From NCBI GenBank assembly GCA_029551925.1, contig JAKPEO010000089.1, forward strand, positions 1 through 36,215: a stretch of DNA of 36,215 bases. The letters run 5' to 3'. Below the pieces are notes generated by a model that worked only from the letters and a program-made list of their open reading frames with translations, had not been told where the DNA came from and ran no database searches. This stretch comes from a bacterium. Lineage in GTDB: Bacteria > JAGOBX01. Position numbers and translations under genes: made by a program. Shown here in pieces: positions 18,271-26,445 of the stretch (its first letter is position 1; every line of letters begins with the position of its first letter).

Positions 18271-18738
18271 ATGCTGAAGAAATCAGATTACAATGATTTA
18301 ACAATTTTAAAAAATAAAAATACTGTTTATCCTGCCGCACCAGAAAAAGCGAAATTAGAAAGATTTCAAAATCAAGTAAAAAAAGATTATGTCGTGCGTT
18401 TTAATATTCCGGAGTTTACTTCGCTTTGCCCGATAACAGGGCAGCCGGATTTTGGAAATTTAATAATCGACTATATTCCAAATCAATATTGCGTTGAATC
18501 AAAATCATTAAAACTATTTATTTTCAGTTTTAGAAATCACGGCGCATTTCACGAAACAGTGGCGAATTATATAATAGATAGAATTTACGATTGCATAAAA
18601 CCGAAATGGATAAGAATAACAGCGTTATTTTATAGACGCGGCGGCATATCGATTGACATATTTGCAGAACGCGGAAAAATACCGAAAAATGTTAATGTTC
18701 CGCCTGCTCCGGCATTATTAGACCGCGGTAGAATATAA
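18271..18738 (+). CDS. queF: NADPH-dependent 7-cyano-7-deazaguanine reductase
   Basis: 155 residues, type I (unimodular) QueF. It reduces preQ0 to preQ1 in queuosine biosynthesis in the cytoplasm. The catalytic Cys is C53 in FTSLCPITGQPDF, with D60 as general acid. The family motif ESKSLKLFIFSFRNHGAFHE (76-95) contributes NADPH binding and E95 for substrate. It starts 3 bases after the rnfG stop, so it is in the same transcript although the pathway is unrelated. No other queuosine genes were seen. Confidence 0.93.
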   Translation: MLKKSDYNDLTILKNKNTVYPAAPEKAKLERFQNQVKKDYVVRFNIPEFTSLCPITGQPDFGNLIIDYIPNQYCVESKSLKLFIFSFRNHGAFHETVANYIIDRIYDCIKPKWIRITALFYRRGGISIDIFAERGKIPKNVNVPPAPALLDRGRI

Positions 18739-18749
18739 TTTTTTTATTT

Positions 18750-19628
18750 ATGATTTCAAAAAAAACTATCTTTATATTTTTTGTTTTTTTTATTAGCGCC
18801 GCGCCTTTATACGCTTGGGGACCGGCTTCGCATCTGATGTTTGATTCGTATATATTGGCGCATTTATCATTGATTACTCTTATCTCAACAAAAAAACTTT
18901 TAAAAAAATACGCTAATGATTTTTTATACGGGTCTATTGCTCCGGATATATTTGTCGGCAAGGGCTCAAAGCCGGATAAACATCACAGTCATAATTGGGA
19001 TATCGGCTTTGCATTATTTGAAAACGCTAATAATGATAATCAACGGGCATTTGCTTACGGTTATCTTACGCATTTAAGCGCTGATTGTTTAGCTCATAAT
19101 TTTTTTGTGCCGTTTAATATATTCCGCAAAAAAAATATCGGATTGACTATGACGCATATTTATTGGGAATTGCTTTTTGATTTGAAACTGCCTAAGCAAT
19201 TCAGCGCATTAGCAGAATATCTTATAAAACACCACAATCGCGAAAATGACGAATATTTGAAAAGCATTATAATTCAAAAAAAATCATTCGATTTAAGAAA
19301 ATCATTATTCGGTAAAATTGTCAATTTACTGAATTCTAAAATGACTAAACAAATATTGTCAAATCCGAAATCACAACAGGCATTATCTCAAAATTGTTTG
19401 GATTTTTTTATAACATCTAATATTGGCATTTGCGCTGATATTATAAATAATTTGTATAAAAGCGAAATAACAGATTTTGACCCTGTCGGCTCTGTGAATC
19501 TATTGTCTTCTAAATTTGTAAAAAAAGCGTCTATCGCCAATCCTTTTGCGCTTCCGGAAATTATTCAGTTAAAAAGTTTAAAGAAATATTCGTTCAAATA
19601 TTTAGACTCTTTTAATTTCAAACCCTAA
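18750..19628 (+). CDS. Exported zinc-dependent phospholipase C family protein
   Basis: 292 residues. A signal peptide (1-22, ending LYA) would leave W23 as the first mature residue. In Bacillus-type phosphatidylcholine PLC the N-terminal Trp binds zinc through its amino group. The other ligands of the three-zinc site appear in the right order: H28, D66, one of H78/H79/H81, H108, D112, H116, H136 and E140. It is therefore probably an active exported phosphodiesterase or phospholipase. The C-terminal half (about 150-292) is not recognisable. The start ATG is 11 bases after queF with no clear Shine-Dalgarno, so it may be coupled. The substrate is unknown. Confidence 0.8.
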   Translation: MISKKTIFIFFVFFISAAPLYAWGPASHLMFDSYILAHLSLITLISTKKLLKKYANDFLYGSIAPDIFVGKGSKPDKHHSHNWDIGFALFENANNDNQRAFAYGYLTHLSADCLAHNFFVPFNIFRKKNIGLTMTHIYWELLFDLKLPKQFSALAEYLIKHHNRENDEYLKSIIIQKKSFDLRKSLFGKIVNLLNSKMTKQILSNPKSQQALSQNCLDFFITSNIGICADIINNLYKSEITDFDPVGSVNLLSSKFVKKASIANPFALPEIIQLKSLKKYSFKYLDSFNFKP

Positions 19629-19671
19629 AAAATTTCAGACAAAAATATCCGATAATTTTCTCGATTTATGC

Positions 19672-19699
19672 TTGTTTTATTTTTAAATTAAAATATAAT
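19672..19699 (+). promoter_or_regulatory. Possible promoter of the DHH-like gene
   Basis: TTGTTT (19672-19677), a 16-base spacer and a perfect TATAAT (19694-19699), 35 bases ahead of the ATG at 19735. The region is AT-rich, so chance matches are possible. Confidence 0.45.
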
Positions 19700-19734
19700 A
19701 TTTGCATTTAAATTTTTTTTTGGAGAAAATAAAA

Positions 19735-20778
19735 ATGTTCTATGTCGAAGGCAATCAAAGCGTATATTTATACCAACAGCATAAAATCAAAGTATTTTTA
19801 GAAAATATTCAAAAAAAAGAAGAAGTATTAATCGCTTATCACGGCGCGGCGGCTGGCGAAATTTCAGCGTTATATATGCTGTTGTATCTTAGAAAAGAAC
19901 GAAAAATTAAAGATATTCATTTATATAATTTTGCAGAATTAAGATTAAAAGAATTTGAAGAATTAAAAAAAATCATAAAAAAGAAAAAGATAGACAAACT
20001 AATTATACTTGAAGGATTTAGTTTGCCGGAATATTATGCTGAATTTAATGATTTTGCTATAAATATTGATTCGCATTTTAATGATAAAGAACCGATTGCT
20101 ACTTTTTTAAATCCGATAAGCGCTAAATTTACGCCAGTGCCTTCTACTTGTTTAGTTGTGTATGATTTATTAAAAGAGTATATTCCTGAAAAATATAAAT
20201 GGCTGGCTGCTATCGGTTCTATTATGGATTATAATAGCGAAGCAGCAAGCAGAATAATCGAAGATGAAATTGATAAAGTTAAAAAATTACCTGATATTCG
20301 CTATACATTTTGGTGTTGTCAATATATTCAAAAATGGGGCGATAAAATTATAGAAAAATTATATGAAAATCCAAGCATTAGTGTATTAGAAAAAGATAAA
20401 GAATTAATTAAGCGCCGTGATAAATTTTTGAAAAAAATAAATGAACATATCGAAGAAATAAAAAGTAAGTATAAAAAAGGGCCTATTTATTATGAAGTAA
20501 TAAGCGATGAATTTAGATTAACAAGTCCGCTTGCTTCATTTTTGCTTGACATTTATCCAGATAAATTAATTTTTGTAGTTGAAAAATTCAAAGATTCCGA
20601 TATTGTTCGTATTTCAGCGCGCTACAGAAATCCGGAAGTAAATTTAGGAAAAATCAGTCAAAAATTAGCGAAAAATTTTAATGAAACAGATGCTATTGGC
20701 TATAAAGAAACTGTGAGTTTTAGAACGCATAAAAAATATGTAAAAAAAATATTTGATACTTTGAGTAAATATTGTTAA
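19735..20778 (+). CDS. DHH-family phosphoesterase-like protein with degenerate active site
   Basis: 347 residues from ATG 19735, chosen for its upstream TGGAG; the in-frame TTG at 19702 has none. The layout matches the DHH/DHHA1 superfamily (RecJ, NrnA, GdpP relatives): an N-terminal beta strand and His at VLIAYHG (31-37), a strand at DKLIILEGF (87-95), INIDSH (109-114) at the DHH position, AAIGSIMDYN, and a C-terminal DHHA1-like domain (about 265-347, ending near RTHKKYVKKI). The metal-binding residues are altered: the DxDG of motif I is AAAGE, the Asp of motif II is E93, and DHH is DSH. I infer loss of the usual Mn-dependent nuclease or phosphodiesterase activity, perhaps leaving a binding role. 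No SD precedes the next gene, 5 bases downstream. Confidence 0.65.
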   Translation: MFYVEGNQSVYLYQQHKIKVFLENIQKKEEVLIAYHGAAAGEISALYMLLYLRKERKIKDIHLYNFAELRLKEFEELKKIIKKKKIDKLIILEGFSLPEYYAEFNDFAINIDSHFNDKEPIATFLNPISAKFTPVPSTCLVVYDLLKEYIPEKYKWLAAIGSIMDYNSEAASRIIEDEIDKVKKLPDIRYTFWCCQYIQKWGDKIIEKLYENPSISVLEKDKELIKRRDKFLKKINEHIEEIKSKYKKGPIYYEVISDEFRLTSPLASFLLDIYPDKLIFVVEKFKDSDIVRISARYRNPEVNLGKISQKLAKNFNETDAIGYKETVSFRTHKKYVKKIFDTLSKYC

Positions 20779-20783
20779 TTAAT

Positions 20784-21827
20784 ATGAAAACGAAAATAAA
20801 TGCTTCTATTATCGGAGTCAGCGGTTATACAGGTTATGAATTAATAAGGATTTTAACTAATCATCCATTTACTGAAATCAAATATGTGTGCTGGAGTCAA
20901 GATAAAACCGAAAAATTAGAAAATATTTTTCGCGGTTCAACAAAAGTAATTGATATAACTTGCGAGAAACCAAATCTTGAAAAAATCGGCAAAGAATCTG
21001 ATGTGGTATTTTTAGCAGTGCCGCATTTAACGGCAATGGAATATGTTGAAAAACTTTATAAATATAATTGCAAAATAATAGATTTAAGCGCCGATTTCAG
21101 AATTACAAATGTTGATGTTTATGAATATTGGTATAAAGAAAAACACAAATGTCCTGAACTACTGACTCACGCAATTTATGGATTGACTGAATTGTATCGC
21201 GAGAAAATTAAGACTGCGAAATTAATAGCTAATCCGGGCTGCTATCCTACTTGCTCGATACTTGGTATTGCGCCGTTATTAAAAAATTCATTAGTTGACG
21301 GCGATATTATAATAGACGCAAAATCAGGCGTATCAGGCGCAGGCAAAAAATTAACTGAACGAGTGCATTTTTCTGAAACAAACGAAAATTTTTTGGCTTA
21401 TAGTTTACAACATCGTCATCAGCCGGAGATAGCGCAGGAATTGAACAAATTAAACTATGAGCCTGTAAATCTTACATTCATTCCGCATTTAGTTCCGATG
21501 AATCGTGGAATGTTATGTACTATTTATTTAAAGTCGTTAAAAGAAACATCTACAAATGAATTAATCGAATTATACAAAAATTTTTATAAAAATGATTATT
21601 TTGTCAGAATTTTACCGAACGGTATATTGCCTGAAACTAAATTTGTCAAATATTCTAATTTTTGCGATATTGGTTTATATTATGATAAACATTCAGAAAC
21701 GATAATTGTAATAAGTTGTATAGATAATATTTGTAAAGGCGCATCAGGCGAAGCAGTGCAGAATATGAATATAATGTTTAATTTCGCAGAAACCAGCGGC
21801 TTGAATTTCAGTGGAATTTATCCGTAA
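20784..21827 (+). CDS. argC: N-acetyl-gamma-glutamyl-phosphate reductase
   Basis: 347 residues. It reduces N-acetyl-glutamyl-phosphate to the semialdehyde with NADPH, the third step of arginine synthesis, in the cytoplasm. GVSGYTGYELIRIL (11-24) is the dinucleotide-binding loop. The catalytic Cys is C153 in NPGCYPT. SGVSGAGKK and the HRHQPEI His residues (210, 212) are present, as is the C-terminal CKGASGEAVQNMNIMF. ATG at 20784 gives the standard N-terminus; an in-frame TTG at 20772 overlaps the previous stop and is less likely. No other arginine genes are adjacent. Confidence 0.96.
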   Translation: MKTKINASIIGVSGYTGYELIRILTNHPFTEIKYVCWSQDKTEKLENIFRGSTKVIDITCEKPNLEKIGKESDVVFLAVPHLTAMEYVEKLYKYNCKIIDLSADFRITNVDVYEYWYKEKHKCPELLTHAIYGLTELYREKIKTAKLIANPGCYPTCSILGIAPLLKNSLVDGDIIIDAKSGVSGAGKKLTERVHFSETNENFLAYSLQHRHQPEIAQELNKLNYEPVNLTFIPHLVPMNRGMLCTIYLKSLKETSTNELIELYKNFYKNDYFVRILPNGILPETKFVKYSNFCDIGLYYDKHSETIIVISCIDNICKGASGEAVQNMNIMFNFAETSGLNFSGIYP

Positions 21828-21872
21828 AAAGTAAAAATAAAATTTTAAATTAATATATTTCCGCAATTTTTT

Positions 21873-23609
21873 ATGTATGTTCATTTGCATAATCATTTTT
21901 TGATAGATAGTTCTATAAAAATCAAAGACGCGCTTGAAAAAATAAAAAAAGATAATCAGCCGGCAATAGCTATTACTGACCATAATTTAGTATCATTGCA
22001 TTTTGCTTTTTATTATGAATGCATCAAACAAAATATAAAACCGATATTAGGCTGCGAATGCTATTTCGTAGATGACGCGGAATCAAAAGGCGCGGCAAGC
22101 AATAAAGACCATATAATATTGTATGCTAAAAATATAGACGGTTTAGCAAATCTATATAGATTAATAATCGAAAGCCGTTTAAAATATTCAGTAAGCGACA
22201 AAGCGTCATTAATAGATTGGCAATTGCTTGAAAAATATCGCGACGGCTTGATTGTCACGAATGCTTGTATTTACGGTGCGCTCGCAAATTCTATAGTTAA
22301 AAAAAGCGATAAATATTTATATCGCGCCGATAGATTTGTGAATCTATTTGGCGACGATTTTTTCTTTGAAATCGGCTATCATTATTTTCCTGAACAATTA
22401 TACGCTAATGAAGCAATCATTAAATTAGCGGAAAAATACGGAAAAACAGCGGTATTAGTGAATGATGCTCATCATCTTAATAAAGAAGATTGGTATATAC
22501 AAAATATAATATTCAAACGCAGTTTTAATGTCAAAAACGGCGGTAATGCCGAGACGCAAGACAGTTATTTAAAAACAGAGCGCGAAATGCTGGATATGAA
22601 TTACGATAAAAAACATTTAGAAGAAACAGTCAAATTAGCAGAGCGCATAGAAGAATTTTCTCCTGAACAATTATTTAATGACAAAAATTTTCAGATGCAT
22701 AATTCAAGCGAAACTTGCGCGCTTTCGGAATTTGTTAAAATAACAGCTAAACAAGCAGTGGAATTATCTGCGGATTATTTTAAATTCGATTATTCAAAAT
22801 GCGCAGAACTACTCAACAGCATTGACGACAATTATAGTTTAGAACAACAAATATCTGCAAATAGAAAGTTACAAAATTTTTTAGATGATAATCCGTTAAT
22901 AAAAATCACATCTTTAAAATTAGACGGAATAGTATATGATATAAAACCAGATTACAAACATCTAATAAAAAAAAATAAATTTCTTCCCGTGATACTAATG
23001 AATAATCTATTGGAATTATCGCAATTCACAATTGAAACGCTGCCGGACATTTTAAAAGAAAAAATTTTAATTGCGTCAGAAAAGGAAAAAAATAATCTTG
23101 CCAAATTCCAAAAATTGAATTATGCTATTAGTTTGTATAATGACGAACAATATGAAATAATAACAAACTCTGATGAATTAAAAAAATTAACTGACGATAT
23201 TATGATTGGAAATTTGATGTCATATTATATAGCTAATAGTTATTACTTTAAAAATAAATATGCGGAAGCTATAAAATATTATGAACATTTGTATTTTGAA
23301 AATTTAGAGATAGATAAAAAATATTTGGCATTATATTTTTATTCTTTAATTCTTCATAAACTCGTCAAAGACAATGTCAAAGCTATAAAAATATTAGAAG
23401 AAGCAGTGAAAATAGCGCCTTATAAACCGAATGCTTATTATGCATTCGGTTTTATTTTTTATAATACCGGTGACTATGAAAAATCGCTTGAAAATTTTTT
23501 AAAGTTTATCGAATGCGCAAAGAAAAAAGAAAATGCGCAGGTTATGATTGCGAAGAAATATATCCAAAAAATCAACAAAAAATTAAAAAATCAAGAGGGA
23601 ATGATTTAA
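21873..23609 (+). CDS. DnaE-type PHP domain fused to tetratricopeptide repeats
   Basis: 578 residues. Residues 1-275 follow the N-terminal PHP domain of DNA polymerase III alpha: HLHNH at 4-8, AITDHN, KPILGCECYF, DHIILYAKN, NACIYG, NDAHHLNKED, and then the KTEREM and ETVKLAERIEEF segment that follows PHP in DnaE. The metal ligands appear intact, so a PHP phosphoesterase or exonuclease function is possible. The polymerase palm and fingers are absent. After a middle region I do not recognise (about 290-430) come about three TPR-like helix pairs (about 430-560; YIANSYYFKNKYAEAIKYYEHL, AYYAFGFIFYNTGDYEKSLENF), usually protein-binding. No Shine-Dalgarno was seen. It is not a truncated dnaE, since the frame is intact and the TPRs are clear. 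Confidence 0.78.
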   Translation: MYVHLHNHFLIDSSIKIKDALEKIKKDNQPAIAITDHNLVSLHFAFYYECIKQNIKPILGCECYFVDDAESKGAASNKDHIILYAKNIDGLANLYRLIIESRLKYSVSDKASLIDWQLLEKYRDGLIVTNACIYGALANSIVKKSDKYLYRADRFVNLFGDDFFFEIGYHYFPEQLYANEAIIKLAEKYGKTAVLVNDAHHLNKEDWYIQNIIFKRSFNVKNGGNAETQDSYLKTEREMLDMNYDKKHLEETVKLAERIEEFSPEQLFNDKNFQMHNSSETCALSEFVKITAKQAVELSADYFKFDYSKCAELLNSIDDNYSLEQQISANRKLQNFLDDNPLIKITSLKLDGIVYDIKPDYKHLIKKNKFLPVILMNNLLELSQFTIETLPDILKEKILIASEKEKNNLAKFQKLNYAISLYNDEQYEIITNSDELKKLTDDIMIGNLMSYYIANSYYFKNKYAEAIKYYEHLYFENLEIDKKYLALYFYSLILHKLVKDNVKAIKILEEAVKIAPYKPNAYYAFGFIFYNTGDYEKSLENFLKFIECAKKKENAQVMIAKKYIQKINKKLKNQEGMI

Positions 23610-23611
23610 TT

Positions 23612-24832
23612 ATGAAAATCTTGACAGTTAATAGCGGAAGTTCATCTTTAAAATTTAAAGTGTTTAGTATGTGTACAGATTCGCTGCTTGTCAGCGGTAT
23701 AGTCGAATGTATCGGGCAGTGCGATATCGGGTCGTTTTTAATATATAAAAATCTTCCAAAAAATCTTTCAAAAAAAGAAACAATAAATGCAACTACTCAT
23801 TCGCAAGCGCTCGAATATGTATTAAAACTATTTGAAGATCCAGAATACGGCTGTCTTGAACATATAGATGATTTAATAGCAGTAGGTCATCGTGTTGTCC
23901 ACGGAAAAGATGTGTATAATTCTTCTATTTTAATTACAAAAGAGTCATTGGAAATTTTGAAGTCGTTTATCGAACTTGCGCCCTTGCATCAGCCGGCAAA
24001 TATTACTGGTATCGAAGCATGTATGAAAATTTTGCCGGATAAACCAATGGTTGCGGTTTTTGATACTGCATTTCATCAAACAATGCCGGCAGAAGCATTT
24101 ATGTACGGCGTGCCATACGAATATTATACAGATTACGGCATCAGACGTTACGGATTTCACGGCACTTCTCATAAATATGTTGCACAGCGCGCAGCTGAGA
24201 TATTAAAAAAATCATTTAATGACTTAAATTTAATTACTCTGCATTTAGGGAATGGCGCAAGTATCACGGCAATAAAAAACGGCAAGGTTATAGATACATC
24301 TATGGGCTTTACGCCGCTTGAAGGAATAATGATGGGCACGCGTTCAGGCGATTTAGATCCCGCGATTGTGCCGTTTTTAATGCATAAATTAAATTGCGAT
24401 TGGGAAACAATGGATAAATTATTAAATAAAAAAAGCGGATTGCTCGGATTGTCTGGAATAAGCAATGATATGCGCGATTTAGTAGAAAAAAAAAATGCCG
24501 GTAATGACCGCGCAAAAATCGCATATGATGTGTTTATCTATAAAATAGTCAAATATGTTGGCGCTTATTATGCGGCAATTAATGCAAAATTAGACGCTAT
24601 TATTTTTACAGCTGGCATTGGCGAGAATTCAATAGATGTGCGCCGCGATATATGCAATAGATTAAAATATTTCGGCGTTAAATTAGATAATGAACGAAAT
24701 AATGTCATTTCTAATACTCCACGCCTTATAACCGCTAATGATTCTTTTATTGATGTTTATGTTATTCCTACTGATGAAGAATTATTAATGGCACGCGATA
24801 CATTTGAAATTTACAAAAAAATTAACAGTTAA
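23612..24832 (+). CDS. ackA: Acetate kinase
   Basis: 406 residues from ATG 23612, the standard length. A longer in-frame reading from 23513 overlaps the previous gene and adds a sequence unlike the family, so it is rejected. Motifs: VNSGSSSLKFKVF at the N-terminus, AVGHRVVHG, HLGNGASITAIKNG, DTSMGFTPLEGIMMGTRSGDLDP, and FTAGIGENS near the C-terminus. It converts acetyl phosphate and ADP to acetate and ATP, the last step of acetate fermentation, which fits a ferredoxin-linked 2-oxoacid oxidation. No phosphotransacetylase gene is adjacent. Confidence 0.97.
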   Translation: MKILTVNSGSSSLKFKVFSMCTDSLLVSGIVECIGQCDIGSFLIYKNLPKNLSKKETINATTHSQALEYVLKLFEDPEYGCLEHIDDLIAVGHRVVHGKDVYNSSILITKESLEILKSFIELAPLHQPANITGIEACMKILPDKPMVAVFDTAFHQTMPAEAFMYGVPYEYYTDYGIRRYGFHGTSHKYVAQRAAEILKKSFNDLNLITLHLGNGASITAIKNGKVIDTSMGFTPLEGIMMGTRSGDLDPAIVPFLMHKLNCDWETMDKLLNKKSGLLGLSGISNDMRDLVEKKNAGNDRAKIAYDVFIYKIVKYVGAYYAAINAKLDAIIFTAGIGENSIDVRRDICNRLKYFGVKLDNERNNVISNTPRLITANDSFIDVYVIPTDEELLMARDTFEIYKKINS

Positions 24833-24849
24833 AGTTTCGGCTAACAATT

Positions 24850-25335
24850 ATGGGCGTTAAAAAAATTATCGAATGTCCGAATTGCGGCAATAAATGGGAG
24901 GATTGGAAAAATCCAATTCCTACTGTTGACGCGCTGATTGAAGTATATAATCATTCCGGCGAATTTCAAGGCATTGCTCTTATTGAACGAAAAAATTATC
25001 CGTTCGGTTGGGCTATTCCCGGCGGTTTTATGGAATACGGCGAGAGCGCGGAAATCACCGCTGTGCGCGAGGCAAAAGAAGAAACTAATCTTGATGTTGA
25101 AATTATTAAATTATTCGGTTTTTACAGCGAACCGACGCGCGACCCGCGTCATCATACAGTCACAGCAGTATATTTGTGCAAAGCGATTGGCGAACCGCTC
25201 GGCGGCGACGACGCAAAACAAGCAAAAATTTTTAAGTTGCACCAGATTCCGAAAAATCTCGTATTTGACCATAATAAAGTAATTGACGATTATTTAGCAT
25301 ATAAAAAAAAATCCGAAAAAAAAAATAATCGATAA
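24850..25335 (+). CDS. Nudix hydrolase with N-terminal zinc ribbon
   Basis: 161 residues. A short CPNCG motif (residues 9-13) suggests a half zinc ribbon. The Nudix box GGFMEYGESAEITAVREAKEET (about 56-77) has the full G-x5-E-x7-RE-x2-EE core; the usual Gly near its end is Asn. The FDHNKVIDDYL segment near the C-terminus is common in ADP-ribose or 8-oxo-dGTP-type members. It hydrolyses a nucleoside diphosphate derivative, but which one cannot be read. It starts 17 bases after ackA. The C-terminal tail is lysine-rich. Confidence 0.85.
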   Translation: MGVKKIIECPNCGNKWEDWKNPIPTVDALIEVYNHSGEFQGIALIERKNYPFGWAIPGGFMEYGESAEITAVREAKEETNLDVEIIKLFGFYSEPTRDPRHHTVTAVYLCKAIGEPLGGDDAKQAKIFKLHQIPKNLVFDHNKVIDDYLAYKKKSEKKNNR

Positions 25336-25341
25336 AAATAA

Positions 25342-26415
25342 ATGTCTTTTAAAAGAAAAATTATTCATTTTATTCACGGCTTGTATTACGGCGACGCGCA
25401 ATATTATTATATTCAAGCGTTAAATAAAATTTTTGAGGAGCTAAATTATTATGCGCAAATATATGCTGAAAATACAAACTTAGAAAATGAACAAATCGTC
25501 AAAAAAGAAAATATCAATATCTCGAAAAACGATGTTTTAATTTTGCATTATTCAAATTATTTTCCGATTAATTCAATCGCCGCTGATTATGATTGTCTCA
25601 AAATTTTAAATTTTCAAAATGTCACGCCACCGATTTTTTTTAAAGAATATTCGCTTGAATTATTTGAACAAACAAGTAATGCTTATAAAGAATTTCCGCA
25701 TATTTTTAATAAATTCAACTATATTCTCACGCATAGCGAATTTTCTAAAAATACGATTATTGAACACTGCGGGCAAAAACTTAATCATAAAATTACGATA
25801 CTTCCGCTATTACTTAATTTTGAGCGTTATAAAAAAATTGATTTTATCGCATATTTAAAAAAAAAATTCAAGCCCTACAAAAAAATATTGTTTATCGGCA
25901 GACTGTATCCTAATAAAAGACAGGATTTATTAATTGAAATGATGAATATAATTGTAAATCAAAAAAACAAAAAAAACTATAAACTTTTTTTAATGGGCGC
26001 GGCGCTTGAAAATTATTTTATAAAATTGCAAAAAATGATTGATTATTATTCATTAAAAGATAATATTGTAATGATACCTAAAATCGTAAATGAAAATGAT
26101 ATTTATTTTCATTATCAGACGGCGGACATTTTTGCTTGCGCGTCAGAGCACGAAGGATTTTGCGCTCCGTTAGTTGAAGCGGCATATTACAATCTTCCGA
26201 TTATTACATTTAATCAGGATACGCTCAAAGAAACTTTATGCGGTAAGCATCATTACATTAATGAAAATATTCCGCAAAATTATGCTGATGCAATATTAGA
26301 ATTTAATAATATATTTTCAAAATCTAAAATCAAAAATGACAATTGCGAAATTTTAAAAATTCATCAAAATTCTAAAAATAAATATTTGGATTTTTTCAAA
26401 AAAATTTTAAAATAA
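25342..26415 (+). CDS. GT4-family glycosyltransferase
   Basis: 357 residues with a GT-B fold. The N-terminal half is diverged (HFIHGLYYGDAQYY; ILTHSEFSKNTI). The C-terminal half shows the GT4 signature: ILFIGRLYPNKRQDLLIEMM (about 179-198), then FACASEHEGFCAPLVEAAYYNLPII, with the E-x7-E nucleotide-sugar pair. It probably transfers a sugar from an NDP donor to a glycan or lipid on the cytoplasmic side. It begins 6 bases after the Nudix gene. Donor and acceptor are unknown. Confidence 0.82.
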   Translation: MSFKRKIIHFIHGLYYGDAQYYYIQALNKIFEELNYYAQIYAENTNLENEQIVKKENINISKNDVLILHYSNYFPINSIAADYDCLKILNFQNVTPPIFFKEYSLELFEQTSNAYKEFPHIFNKFNYILTHSEFSKNTIIEHCGQKLNHKITILPLLLNFERYKKIDFIAYLKKKFKPYKKILFIGRLYPNKRQDLLIEMMNIIVNQKNKKNYKLFLMGAALENYFIKLQKMIDYYSLKDNIVMIPKIVNENDIYFHYQTADIFACASEHEGFCAPLVEAAYYNLPIITFNQDTLKETLCGKHHYINENIPQNYADAILEFNNIFSKSKIKNDNCEILKIHQNSKNKYLDFFKKILK

Positions 26416-26445
26416 AAATTATCTTAATAAAAAAGGAGTAAGATA

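Noticed and set aside
23513-23611. Longer N-terminus for acetate kinase from 23513
   Set aside because: It overlaps the PHP-TPR gene and encodes a Lys-rich segment unlike acetate kinase; the ATG at 23612 gives the exact family start.
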